Assembly (NCBI RefSeq): GCF_904066215.1
Contig: NZ_LR880474.1
Span: forward strand, 930,001-994,000
Length of the DNA: 64,000 nt
From: Microbacterium sp. Nx66
GTDB taxonomy: Bacteria; Actinomycetota; Actinomycetes; Actinomycetales; Microbacteriaceae
Reading direction: 5' to 3'
The notes beneath the pieces are model-generated. The model was not told the origin of the DNA. It was given only the letters and a program-made list of their open reading frames with translations, and made no database searches. Position numbers and translations under genes: made by a program. Positions 39,252-47,644 of the stretch are shown piece by piece (the first letter of the stretch is position 1; each line of letters begins with the position of its first letter).

Positions 39252-40023
39252 GGTCGTCATCGTCGAGAATGCCGAGGCCGCCGGCGCCCTGGTCGCCACC
39301 GAGATCGTCGAGCTCATCGACAGCCGTCGGGACGCCGTCCTGGGGCTCGCGACCGGATCGACGCCGCTGCCGGTCTATCAGGCTCTCCGCAGCCGCCTCG
39401 CGGGACGCGACGTGTCGCAGGTGCGCGGCTTCGCGCTCGACGAATACGTCGGCATCGACCCGTCCCACCCGGAGAGCTACCGCTCCGTGATCACCCGTGA
39501 GGTGGTGGAGCCGCTCGGCCTCGACCCGGAGCGCATCCACGTGCCGAACGGCGCGCAGGCCACCATCCAGCACGCCGGTGAGGACTACGACGCGGCCATC
39601 GCGGCGGCCGGCGGCGTCGACCTGCAGATCCTCGGCATCGGCACGGACGGCCACATCGGGTTCAACGAGCCCGGGTCCTCTTTCGCATCCCGGACGCGGG
39701 TGAAGACCCTCACCGAGCAGACGCGCGAGGACAACGCCCGTTTCTTCGACTCCATCGACGACGTGCCGATGCATTGCATCACCCAGGGCCTCGGCACCAT
39801 CCTCGAGGCCCGCCACCTCGTGCTGCTGGCATTCGGCGCCGGCAAGGCGGAGGCGGTGGCCGGCGCGGTCGAGGGGCCGCTCACGGCGCTGCTGCCCGGA
39901 TCGGCCATCCAGTTGCACCCGCACGCCACCGTCGTCGTCGACGAAGCCGCCGCGTCGAAGCTGCAGCTCGCGGACTACTACCGCTACACGTTCGCGAACA
40001 AGCCCTCCTGGCAGGGCATCTGA
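39244..40023 (+). CDS. nagB: Glucosamine-6-phosphate deaminase
   Basis: A 259-residue enzyme converting glucosamine-6-phosphate to fructose-6-phosphate and ammonia. LGLATGSTPLPVY is the phosphate loop, FALDEYVGI carries the catalytic Asp, and ILGIGTDGHIGFNEPGSSF holds the Asp-His-Glu relay. Start ATG at 39244 overlaps the kinase gene by 8 nt. It converges on a Nudix gene 10 nt away. Confidence 0.96.
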   Translation: MAEVVIVENAEAAGALVATEIVELIDSRRDAVLGLATGSTPLPVYQALRSRLAGRDVSQVRGFALDEYVGIDPSHPESYRSVITREVVEPLGLDPERIHVPNGAQATIQHAGEDYDAAIAAAGGVDLQILGIGTDGHIGFNEPGSSFASRTRVKTLTEQTREDNARFFDSIDDVPMHCITQGLGTILEARHLVLLAFGAGKAEAVAGAVEGPLTALLPGSAIQLHPHATVVVDEAAASKLQLADYYRYTFANKPSWQGI

Positions 40024-40033
40024 CCCGGACGGG

Positions 40034-40441
40034 CTAGCGCGCTGCGGCGGGCCAGGCGAGCGGCAGCAGGTGCTCGACGCTCAGCGGGGCCAGCGGCAGC
40101 GTCGCGACGTCCGCCGGGGTGATCCAGCGCAGTTCGGCGAGCTCGGCCTGCACCCGGACCCCGTCGGGATCGATCGAGGCCGAGAACGCGTCGGCCACGA
40201 CGCGGTGCCCCGGCTCGTTGGCGGCCGCCGACACGAAGCGCCCCAGCGGCCGGAGGTCGGTCTCGGCGAGCTCGAGACCGAGCTCCTCGTGCAGCTCCCG
40301 GATGAGGGTCTCGGCGGGGGACTCGCCCGCTTCCGGCTTCCCTCCCGGCTGCATGAAGCGCGTCGTGCCGTGCTTGCGGACGACCAGGACGCGGCCCTCC
40401 GCATCGACGATCACGGCCGCGCTCACGTGGATGTCAGGCAT
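40034..40441 (-). CDS. Nudix hydrolase
   Basis: A 135-residue Nudix protein. The full box G-x5-E-x7-REUxEExGU is present as GKPEAGESPAETLIRELHEELGL, with the family's metal-binding glutamates. MutT-like house-cleaning of oxidised or unusual nucleotides is likely, but the substrate is not defined. The start at 40441 overlaps the stop of the upstream FAD oxidase by 8 nt, so the two are coupled. Confidence 0.88.
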   Translation of the reverse strand: MPDIHVSAAVIVDAEGRVLVVRKHGTTRFMQPGGKPEAGESPAETLIRELHEELGLELAETDLRPLGRFVSAAANEPGHRVVADAFSASIDPDGVRVQAELAELRWITPADVATLPLAPLSVEHLLPLAWPAAAR

Positions 40442-41798
40442 CGGGGGAGAAGACCTTTCCGGGGTTGAGGATGCCGAGCGGATCGAACACGGCCGCGATG
40501 TCGCGCTGAAGGCGCCACTGGTCCTCGCCGAGTTCGTCGGCCAGCCATCGTCTCTTGAGGACGCCGATGCCGTGCTCGCCGGTGAGGGTTCCGCCCAGCC
40601 GGATCGCGGCGCGGAAGAGCTCATCGGCCGCCTCCCACACCCGGGCCGGGGTCTCCGGGCCCTCGAAGATGAAGTTCGGATGCAGATTGCCGTCGCCCGC
40701 GTGTGCGACCGTCGGGATCACCATGTCGAACTCCCGCTCGATCCGTGCGATCTCGTCGAACATCGCCGGCATGGCGCTCCGCGGCACGGAGACGTCCTCG
40801 ATGAGGGTGGTCCCGAGCGACGCCATCGCGGCGTGCATGGATCGCCGGACCGCGAGCAGCCGATCGCCCTCGACGGGGTCGTGCGAGACCACGGGGACGC
40901 CCTCGTGGGCGCTCAGGATCGCGGCGATGGCCTCCGCCTCCGCGCGGGCGGCGGGGCCGTCGGTCTGGATCGTCAGCTGCGCGGCCCCCGGCGTCGGTGC
41001 CGGGAGCCCGAGGAGGGCATGGACGGCGGTGAGACTGGCGGCATCCATGAGCTCCATGATCGCCGGCTGGATTCCCGCAGCGGTCACGGCGGCAGAACCC
41101 GCGGCCGCGGCTCGCACGCCGGGGAAGGTCGCGGTCACCGTGCAGGTCTCGCCCGGCACCAGTCTGCGCAGCTTGAGCGTCGCCCCGACGACGACGCCGA
41201 GCGTTCCCTCCGATCCCACCACGAGAGCGGTGAGGTCGAGCCCGGTCACGCCCTTCACGCTGCGGTGGCCGAGGTGCAGCAGGCGACCGTCCGCGAGGAC
41301 GAGGTCGACGCCGAGGACCGCATCCCGCACGACACCGTACTTCGCGCAGAGGAGTCCGCCGGCTCCGGTCGCGATGTTGCCACCCACCGTCGAGATGTCG
41401 CGGCTGGCGGGGTCAGGGGCCCACCAGAGGCCGTGCGCGGCCAGGTGCGCGTTGAGGTCGGCGTTGAGGATCCCGGGTTCGACCACGGCGAGGAGGTCGT
41501 CCGGTCGCACCTCGAGGACGGCGTCCATCCGGCGGAGGGAGAGGACGATCTCGCCGTCACCCGCATTCGCGGCGCCGGCGAGGCCCGTCCCGGCGCCGCG
41601 CACGACGACGGGAGTGCGCGTGGCGGTGGCGATCCGCATCGTCTGCTGCACGTCGTCCACGCTCTCGGCATGGACGACGGCCAGCGGGAGGCCCACCGCG
41701 GCATGACCGGAACGGTCGGACCTGGCGTCCTGCCTCGTCTGCTCGCTGACGTCCACGCGCGCCCCGAGGGCGTCGCGGAGCAGCGAGACGACGCTCAC
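40434..41798 (-). CDS. FAD-linked oxidase of the glycolate/D-lactate dehydrogenase (GlcD) type
   Basis: A 454-residue VAO-family flavoprotein. The FAD-binding PP-loop is VVVRGAGTGLAGAANAG, followed by PDPASRDISTVGGNIATGAGG. The C-terminal cap contains HAGDGNLHPNFIFEG, and GEHGIGVLKRRWL is a signature of D-lactate/glycolate dehydrogenases. Substrate is presumably a D-2-hydroxyacid. It lies upstream of the Nudix gene in the same operon. Confidence 0.9.
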   Translation of the reverse strand: MSVVSLLRDALGARVDVSEQTRQDARSDRSGHAAVGLPLAVVHAESVDDVQQTMRIATATRTPVVVRGAGTGLAGAANAGDGEIVLSLRRMDAVLEVRPDDLLAVVEPGILNADLNAHLAAHGLWWAPDPASRDISTVGGNIATGAGGLLCAKYGVVRDAVLGVDLVLADGRLLHLGHRSVKGVTGLDLTALVVGSEGTLGVVVGATLKLRRLVPGETCTVTATFPGVRAAAAGSAAVTAAGIQPAIMELMDAASLTAVHALLGLPAPTPGAAQLTIQTDGPAARAEAEAIAAILSAHEGVPVVSHDPVEGDRLLAVRRSMHAAMASLGTTLIEDVSVPRSAMPAMFDEIARIEREFDMVIPTVAHAGDGNLHPNFIFEGPETPARVWEAADELFRAAIRLGGTLTGEHGIGVLKRRWLADELGEDQWRLQRDIAAVFDPLGILNPGKVFSPDA

Positions 41799-41808
41799 GA
41801 CCGTGCGC

Positions 41809-42180
41809 TCATGCCAGGGCGCGGCGTCCGCTGAGGACGCCCGCGACGACGGCGACCAGGGCGAAGGCGGTGCCGATCAGGGCCTGCCCCATGGACCACC
41901 AGGCGATGGTCACGCCCACGTAGATGAACAGTTCGACGACCGCCCGGAGGAAGGGATGCACGCGAAGAACCGGCCGCGGCGAGAGGAAGAGCGCCCACAG
42001 CAGCAGGGTGACCACGGGGGCGCCGACGCCGATGACGATGCTCCACGGCAGGTCCCAGCTGGCGAACCCCCACAGGGCGAGCGAGGCGATCGCCACGATG
42101 AGGACGACGACGCGCACGATGTCGAGGGCCGTGATGGCCGGACGGTCGACGCCGGCGACGGGGGCGGAATCCGGGGTCAT
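41809..42180 (-). CDS. YrdB-family (DUF2568) membrane protein
   Basis: A 123-residue protein with four predicted membrane helices (starting IVRVVVLIVAIASLALWGFA; then WSIVIGVGAPVVTLLLWALF, AVVELFIYVGVTIAW and LIGTAFALVAVVAGVL) and SPRPVLRVHP in the middle. It fits the YrdB/DUF2568 family; function unknown. It is 10 nt upstream of the FAD oxidase and probably in the same operon. Confidence 0.8.
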   Translation of the reverse strand: MTPDSAPVAGVDRPAITALDIVRVVVLIVAIASLALWGFASWDLPWSIVIGVGAPVVTLLLWALFLSPRPVLRVHPFLRAVVELFIYVGVTIAWWSMGQALIGTAFALVAVVAGVLSGRRALA

Positions 42181-42189
42181 GCGTCCAGT

Positions 42190-44217
42190 CTATTCCGCGA
42201 CCGGAGCGTCCTCGGTCGGAGCCGGGGCCTCCGTGGCCGGGGCCTCCTCGGCCGGTGCGGCCGGTGCAGCTTCGGCGGCCGGCGCAGCTTCGGGGGCCGG
42301 CGCGGGCTCCGCCGGCGCGGGCCCCACGGGTGCGGGAGCTGCCTCGACCTCGTCGGCGGGTGTCGCGGTGTCCTCAGAGACGGCGGGCGCCGGGGCCTCG
42401 ACCGGAGCGGTCACCGGCTCGGCCTCGTCGATGACGACCGCCGTCTGCTCGACGGGCGCAGCCGCCGCAGCGCGGTCATCGGCGCCCGTCCCCGGGGGCT
42501 CCAACGCGTAAAGCGTGGTGTCCGCCGAGGGGCCCGCCTCACCAGACGGGAGGAGGTACCGGAATGTCACCGGTACGAGGCTGGCGAAGAGGAACTGGGC
42601 GTGCGAGGGTCGGAGCTCGATGGTGCCTTTGCCGTCCTTGTCTAGCACGACACTGAGGTTCTCCCAATGATCGCAAAGTAGGGCCTGCACGATCACGTTT
42701 TCCGACTCAACACAAAGGAGAGCCTGCACGGTAGTTCTCGGTACACCTTCGACCGGCACGAGGTAGTGCCAGTTCAGGTATTCGTCGCGCCAGACCTCGG
42801 CGGTGCTCCATGTGGGCGGGTCAGTCGGGATAGCAGGGGCCTCTGAACCGCCGGTGTCGCCAGGAGGCTTCGGCGAACTGTCGGGGTTCTCGGGAGCGAC
42901 GGGCGGCTGCGTGGCCTCGGGAAGCGCCGCGGGGACATCCGGGACGGCGGGTGCCGTGTCGGGCCCGGCCTCCGAGGAGACGGGCGGCGCCGCCTCCTCC
43001 TCGGCAGGAGGTGCAGGCGTCTCGTCGTTCTCCGGCGTCTCGATCACCACGGGCTCGTCGAGGTTCAGCGAGGAGTCCGGGGCGATGTCGGTCGCGATCG
43101 ACGACGGGTCGGTGTCCGAGGCGCTGGGCAGGGAGGTCGCCGGGTTCGCGCCCGCGAGTCCGGGGACGATGGCCGCTGCGGCGACCACTCCGGCCACCAC
43201 GAGGGCTGCCGACCCGGCGCCGACGACGGCGCCCATGCCCGTGAAGACTCCGCCCGTGCTCGCGCCCGAGCCGGCGCCGCCGGCCGATCCCGCTCCTGAG
43301 CCGGCTGCGCCCGCGCCGGAGGTGGCCGCCGCGGCCTGGCCGATGCCGCCGTCACCGACGAACACCGCGCCCGGGATGGTGGACGACATCCCCGCCACGG
43401 CCAGGACCGGCGCACCGCCCTGCAGGGCGGCGAGGTACCCGGAGGCCCCGGTGGCGCCGAGGACGAGCGGGAGCAGGACGAGGGCGAGACGCTTGGAGAC
43501 GTCCTTGGCCTCGGCGGCGACGATCATGCAGCGGGCACACTCGTCGAGGTGCAGCTCCAGGCGACGGTGGTCGCGGGTCGCGAGGTTGCCGCGCGAGTAG
43601 GCGCCGAGGTGCTCGATCGTCCACTGGCACTCGGAGCCGGGGCTCGCGCTCCGCAGGTGCGCCTGGATCCACGCCTCGCGGAGCCCCTCACGCGCACGGA
43701 ACGCGAGCTGCGACACCGCGCCGGCCTTCATCCCGAGGAGCGGAGCCACCTCCTGCGGCTTCATCTGCTCGATCTCGGTGTACCAGAGCACTTCCTGCCA
43801 CCGCGACGGGAGGCTGCGGAAGGCTTGCGCGGTGAGGCTGCGGTCGAGGGCCTCGTTCGTGGCGTGCTCGGTGCTGTCCGGATCGGCCACCGTGTCGAGC
43901 TCGTCGATCGCGGTCTCGCGACGTGCTCGTCCCCACGCCGCGGCGGTGTTGCGGATGCTGGTGAAGAGGTAGGCGCGGAACGAGCCGTTGGGGCCGCCGC
44001 CCTTGAGGATCGCCTGGTAGATGCGCGTGTAGGACTCCTGCACCAGATCGTCGGGATCGATCGACGAGGTCACCGATCGCGCGACGGCCATGCCGGACGG
44101 ATAGTGCCGCCTCCAGAGTTCCCCGAACGCCCCCTTGTCGCCGGAGCGGACGCGGAGGATCAGGTCGGCATCGCCGATGGTCTCGTCTGGTGTGGTGTTC
44201 TCTCGGTGCACGGTCAT
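42190..44217 (-). CDS. Sigma-70-family (ECF-like) sigma factor fused to zinc-finger, membrane and extracellular regions
   Basis: A 675-residue protein. Residues about 15-185 hold sigma regions 2 and 4 (DPDDLVQESYTRIYQAIL; PQEVAPLLGMKAGAVSQLAF). Then a ZAS-like zinc finger HLDECARC (H-x3-C-x2-C, about residues 222-229), hydrophobic segments near residues 240-275 and 330-360, and a long Pro/Ala/Glu/Ser-rich outer region. Within that region is a compact segment (VWRDEYLNWHYLVPVEGVPR to LLPSGEAG) of unknown fold, containing VQALLC twice. The design places sigma factor and anti-sigma-like membrane sensor in one chain. The ATG at 44217 is chosen over a GTG at 44238 that adds only CPGTRW. Confidence 0.85.
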   Translation of the reverse strand: MTVHRENTTPDETIGDADLILRVRSGDKGAFGELWRRHYPSGMAVARSVTSSIDPDDLVQESYTRIYQAILKGGGPNGSFRAYLFTSIRNTAAAWGRARRETAIDELDTVADPDSTEHATNEALDRSLTAQAFRSLPSRWQEVLWYTEIEQMKPQEVAPLLGMKAGAVSQLAFRAREGLREAWIQAHLRSASPGSECQWTIEHLGAYSRGNLATRDHRRLELHLDECARCMIVAAEAKDVSKRLALVLLPLVLGATGASGYLAALQGGAPVLAVAGMSSTIPGAVFVGDGGIGQAAAATSGAGAAGSGAGSAGGAGSGASTGGVFTGMGAVVGAGSAALVVAGVVAAAAIVPGLAGANPATSLPSASDTDPSSIATDIAPDSSLNLDEPVVIETPENDETPAPPAEEEAAPPVSSEAGPDTAPAVPDVPAALPEATQPPVAPENPDSSPKPPGDTGGSEAPAIPTDPPTWSTAEVWRDEYLNWHYLVPVEGVPRTTVQALLCVESENVIVQALLCDHWENLSVVLDKDGKGTIELRPSHAQFLFASLVPVTFRYLLPSGEAGPSADTTLYALEPPGTGADDRAAAAAPVEQTAVVIDEAEPVTAPVEAPAPAVSEDTATPADEVEAAPAPVGPAPAEPAPAPEAAPAAEAAPAAPAEEAPATEAPAPTEDAPVAE

Positions 44218-44723
44218 CCATCTGGTCCCGGGGCACACAACCGTCCCCAGGAGGAGAGACGCGAGAAGGCGTCTTTCATTACGCGGTCAGTCCATTCTCT
44301 CGCGAAACAGGCGCGGTGGCCACCCCCGGGGAGGACTCGGAGCAGATGCTCGGGGACCCCTCCGCGCCCCGGCGGTGATGCCCGGCGAGAACTTTCTGAA
44401 CTTTTTTCCGAGAACCGCGTAATGAACCGGGCCGGCCCTCGTCTCATCCCGTAGAGACAGCCGAAATGGACTCCACCGGGGGGCGGAGTTCCGGCGCTGG
44501 TGCGGGGGGTACTGCACCAGTGGGCGGGTCGGGATCCTCGGGGGAGGAGCTCCCGGCCCCGCCCGCTCGAGCGGGAGGGAAAGGGCCGCCGATCTGGGGA
44601 GAACGGCGGCCCTCCACTCCCACCTCGCGAGAAGCGCGACGTCGATCTGGGGAATCCGGCGCCGCCATCTCGTCCGATCGACCGGAGACCGCAGCGCTGC
44701 GCGTCGCGCGAAGCGCTGCACGC
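44218..44723. other. 506-nt intergenic region between the sigma-factor gene and nagA
   Basis: No credible gene is seen. It holds the nagA terminator (44582-44613), a 7-bp stem CTGGTGC/GCACCAG (44497-44520), a palindrome CCCGCTCGAGCGGG (44562-44575), two copies of GATCTGGGGA (44591 and 44652) and a 12-bp inverted repeat, TTCATTACGCGG (44275-44286) with CCGCGTAATGAA (44415-44426). Around the second copy is an AT-richer stretch (44391-44410). The sigma gene's promoter must lie within this region, but I cannot fix it. Confidence 0.5.
44582..44613 (-). terminator. Intrinsic terminator after nagA
   Basis: A 10-bp perfect stem AGGGCCGCCG/CGGCGGCCCT with a 12-nt loop; on the minus strand it is followed by TTCCCTCCCG. 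Confidence 0.7.
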
Positions 44724-45896
44724 CTAGGCGGGCAGCGCCGGTCCTGTCCAGACCCGCGCGACGCGCAGCTCCGCGTCCAGCAGCACGGCATCGCCGAGCA
44801 GGCCGGGACGCAGTGCGCCGAGGTGGGCGTCGCGCACGATGGCCCGCGCCGGCGTCTCCGTGAGCGCACGCACGACCTCCGGCAGATCGACGCCCGCTGC
44901 CACGGCCCGCTGCAGCGCGACGTCCTGGGTCAGCGTGGAGCCGGCGATCGAGCCGGTGTCGTCGGCGCGGGCCACGCCGTTCTCGACGGTCACCTTCACC
45001 GCACCGAGGTCGTATCTGCCGTCGGCGCTCCCTGCGGCCGCCATGGCGTCGGTGATGAGCGCCACGCGGTGCGGGGCCGCGTCGAACACGAGCTTGACGA
45101 CGTGCGGGTCGAGGTGGACGTCGTCGGCGATGGCCTCCAGGATCACCCGGTGGTCGGCGGCCGCGGCGAGTACCGGGCCGGGGGCGCGGTGGTGGATGCC
45201 GGGCATCGCGTTGAACGCGTGGGTCAGCAGCGAGGCGCCGGCCTCGAAGGCCGCGACGGCCATGGCGGCATCGGCGTCGGTGTGACCCACGGCGGCGGCG
45301 GCGCCGGCCGCGACGATCTGACGGACGGCGTCGATCCCGCCCGGGAGCTCCGGAGCGATGGTGACCTGGCGGACCGTGCCTTCTCCGGCCTCCAGCAGCC
45401 GGGCCACATCGGCCGCGACGGGGTGCCGGAGCAGCGTGGGCTCATGGGCCCCGTGGTGACCGGGGTCGAGGAACGGGCCCTCGAGGTGCGAGCCGAGCAC
45501 GTCCCCGTCGGTCCTGGTCAGGGCGGCGATCAGGGCGACGCTGCGGGCCAGGTCGTCGATCGTGCCGGTGACGAGCGAGATGACCGCCCTGGTGGTGCCG
45601 TGCGCGCGGTGCAAGTTCCTCCCCGTCCGGATCGCGTCCACCCCGTCGTCGTACGCGGCGCCCGCTCCACCGTGACCGTGGATGTCCACGAAGCCCGGCG
45701 TGAGCAGCGCGCCGGCGCCTGCCACCTCCGTCCCGTCCACCACCTCGGTCGCGGGCTCCCAGTCCGTGCCCGTGCCGCGCGCGACGACGACGCCGTCCTC
45801 GATGCGCACCCACGCGTCCTCGGCGACCTCCCCGCGATCGACGAGGCGGACGGAGTGGATGACGAGGGAACCGGTCGCGGAGGAGAGGGTCTTCAA
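44724..45896 (-). CDS. nagA: N-acetylglucosamine-6-phosphate deacetylase
   Basis: A 390-residue amidohydrolase removing acetate from GlcNAc-6-phosphate to feed NagB. The metal site is seen in TPGFVDIHGHGGAG, the catalytic and metal-binding Glu in SHLEGPFLDPGHHGAH, the histidines in AVGHTDAD and LTHAFNAMPGIHHR, and the catalytic Asp in LITDAMAAAG. Its start overlaps the upstream GH20 gene by 4 nt (ATGA), forming a two-gene operon separate from nagB. Confidence 0.95.
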   Translation of the reverse strand: MKTLSSATGSLVIHSVRLVDRGEVAEDAWVRIEDGVVVARGTGTDWEPATEVVDGTEVAGAGALLTPGFVDIHGHGGAGAAYDDGVDAIRTGRNLHRAHGTTRAVISLVTGTIDDLARSVALIAALTRTDGDVLGSHLEGPFLDPGHHGAHEPTLLRHPVAADVARLLEAGEGTVRQVTIAPELPGGIDAVRQIVAAGAAAAVGHTDADAAMAVAAFEAGASLLTHAFNAMPGIHHRAPGPVLAAAADHRVILEAIADDVHLDPHVVKLVFDAAPHRVALITDAMAAAGSADGRYDLGAVKVTVENGVARADDTGSIAGSTLTQDVALQRAVAAGVDLPEVVRALTETPARAIVRDAHLGALRPGLLGDAVLLDAELRVARVWTGPALPA

Positions 45897-47404
45897 CGGG
45901 CGCTCCAGGGGATCTCGGGGGCCGGGTGGAAATCGACCCCCTCAGCCTTCCACAGCGGTGCGAGCGCACCGAGTCGGTCGCGGAAGGACTCCCACGTGCG
46001 GCCGACGCCCTCGCGCGGCGACCAGGCGATCTCGGCCTGCGCGGCAGCACGGGGGAACACGAGCTGCTCCACCTCGTCGAGCGTGCGGGTGGTCTCGGAC
46101 CACAGCGGCGCCTCGATTCCCAGGATCGCCTCGTCGGGCACGTCGAGGACAGCGGTCGGCTCCCACTCGTAGGCGCGACGGACGTCGATGATCGCGGCCC
46201 AGGTGAGACCCAGCGGGAAGTCGGCGGTGTACTTCATGTCGAGGTATGTCGCATCCGCCGCCGACATGATGAGGGCGCCGCCGCGCTCGACGAAGTGCGC
46301 GGCCTCCTCGGCGTGCGTTCCGGTCGGCGTCGTCATACCCCAGTACTGGCCGACCGTGCCGGAGGCGATGCCCGCAGCCGAGCCCATCTCGTGCCAGGCC
46401 ACCGGGGTCTTGCCCTCCTCGACGACGATCGCCGTCGCGCGCTCCGCGAAGAGGTCGAAGTCGGCCTGGGGCGTGCCGAGGGACTCGTCGCCGCCGATGT
46501 GGATGTACGGCCCCGGGGTCATCTCGGCGAGCTCGCGGACGACGTCGCGGACGAATCGATACGTCTCCTCCTCGTGGATGCGCACGCTGGAGTGCCCGAC
46601 GCCCCAGCCCAGATAGGGCTCTCCGGCCACCGGGAGCGGCTGGCCGAGCTGCTCGGACTGGGTCATCAGTGCGTCGTTCAGGACAGGGGCCTCGACCAGC
46701 TCGGGGTAGGCCACGCCGATCGCGTGGGTGTGCCCGGGGAGGTCGACCTCGGGGATCACGATCATGTGGCGTGCAGCCGCGTACGCCACGATCTCGCGGT
46801 AGTCGTCCTTGGTGTAGAAGCCACCGGGGGCGCCGTCGGCCGCGGTGGTGGCCGCCCGCTCGGTGAGCAGCGGCCAGGAGTCGATGTGCACGCGCCAGCC
46901 CTGGTCGTCCGTCAGGTGCAGGTGCAGGTGGTTGAACTTCAGCGCGGTGGTGCTGTCGATGAATCTCTTCACGTCGTCGACGCCGAAGAAATGCCGGGCC
47001 ACGTCGAGCATGACGCCGCGGCGGGCGAAGCGCGGGGCGTCCGCGATGTCGGCACGGAGCAGCGCCCAGCCGGCGTCGTCCTCACGCAGCAGCTGCAGCA
47101 GCGTCTGGACCCCGTAGAAGAGCCCCGCCTCATCGGCGCCGATGAGGATGGCGCGGTCGCCGATCTCGAGCGTGTAGCCCTCCGGCGCGGAGGATGCCGG
47201 ATCGACGAACAACTCGATCTCGGCGGGGCCGGAGTCCGCCGCGGTGAGGGTGAGGCCGGTGCGGCGTGCGACGGCGTCGATCAGCTGTCCGGCGGCGGGG
47301 GAGGAGCCGAGCACACGCGTCGTCGCGGACAGCGGCAGGCGTCCGTCGCGGGCCTTCGCGGACACCGGTGCAGGGACGAGGGGCAGATCAAGAGGTAGGA
47401 CCAT
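45893..47404 (-). CDS. GH20 beta-N-acetylhexosaminidase
   Basis: A 503-residue glycoside hydrolase removing terminal GlcNAc or GalNAc. Signatures are FARRGVMLDVARHFFGVDDV, HLHLTDDQGWRVHI and the catalytic pair in YIHIGGDESLGTP. No signal peptide is apparent at the chosen ATG (47404; MVLPLDLPLVPAPVSAKARD), so it should act in the cytoplasm on imported chitobiose-like sugars or wall fragments. It is coupled to nagA through an ATGA overlap. A second GH20 is present as part of the fusion at 33715. Confidence 0.93.
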   Translation of the reverse strand: MVLPLDLPLVPAPVSAKARDGRLPLSATTRVLGSSPAAGQLIDAVARRTGLTLTAADSGPAEIELFVDPASSAPEGYTLEIGDRAILIGADEAGLFYGVQTLLQLLREDDAGWALLRADIADAPRFARRGVMLDVARHFFGVDDVKRFIDSTTALKFNHLHLHLTDDQGWRVHIDSWPLLTERAATTAADGAPGGFYTKDDYREIVAYAAARHMIVIPEVDLPGHTHAIGVAYPELVEAPVLNDALMTQSEQLGQPLPVAGEPYLGWGVGHSSVRIHEEETYRFVRDVVRELAEMTPGPYIHIGGDESLGTPQADFDLFAERATAIVVEEGKTPVAWHEMGSAAGIASGTVGQYWGMTTPTGTHAEEAAHFVERGGALIMSAADATYLDMKYTADFPLGLTWAAIIDVRRAYEWEPTAVLDVPDEAILGIEAPLWSETTRTLDEVEQLVFPRAAAQAEIAWSPREGVGRTWESFRDRLGALAPLWKAEGVDFHPAPEIPWSAR

Positions 47405-47446
47405 GAACAAAACCTAGCCGCCGGAACGCCGCAAGGGAACAGGGCG

Positions 47447-47457
47447 ATCGAAACGAT
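47447..47457. promoter_or_regulatory. Weak candidate operator before the GH20-nagA operon
   Basis: ATCG-AAA-CGAT is a short inverted repeat 43 nt before the GH20 start, resembling LacI-family half-sites. At 11 bp it could easily occur by chance. Confidence 0.2.
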
Positions 47458-47515
47458 TCTGCAAGCGGCGGGCACGACGCCCGAAACGACCGCGTGCGCG
47501 GCGTCGCGCATCGGC

Positions 47516-47521
47516 TATGCT
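47516..47521 (+). promoter_or_regulatory. -10 element of the glyA-folD operon
   Basis: TATGCT fits an actinobacterial -10 and would place the transcription start near 47528, at the first bases of the riboswitch. No clear -35 is visible. Confidence 0.45.
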
Positions 47522-47528
47522 CGTAACC

Positions 47529-47602
47529 GTCGCGACTGGCGTCTGGGTGGACAACCACCGGGGAGCGACTGACCACGGAATTCGACCGCGCGCCTGGGCC
47601 GA
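47529..47602 (+). ncRNA. ZTP/ZMP riboswitch (pfl motif) controlling glyA-folD
   Basis: The conserved pfl core is present: GCGACTGGCG at 47532-47541, the hairpin GGTGGACAACCACC leading into CCGGGGAGCGAC (about 47547-47570), and the 3' conserved CGCGCCTGGGC (47589-47599). The motif binds ZTP/ZMP, the AICAR-derived signal of 10-formyl-THF shortage, and commonly precedes glyA, folD and purH. Both downstream genes here make one-carbon folates, which matches. Confidence 0.9.
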
Positions 47603-47611
47603 TAGGAACAC

Positions 47612-47636
47612 CCTTTTCGAATCCGTCGTCAAAAGG
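47612..47636 (+). promoter_or_regulatory. Riboswitch expression platform: sequestered glyA ribosome-binding site
   Basis: CCTTTT (47612-47617) can pair with AAAAGG (47631-47636), which is part of the glyA ribosome-binding site AAAAGGAG, over a 13-nt loop. This suggests translational rather than terminator control, with ligand binding freeing the site. Confidence 0.6.
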
Positions 47637-47644
47637 AGCACGTC

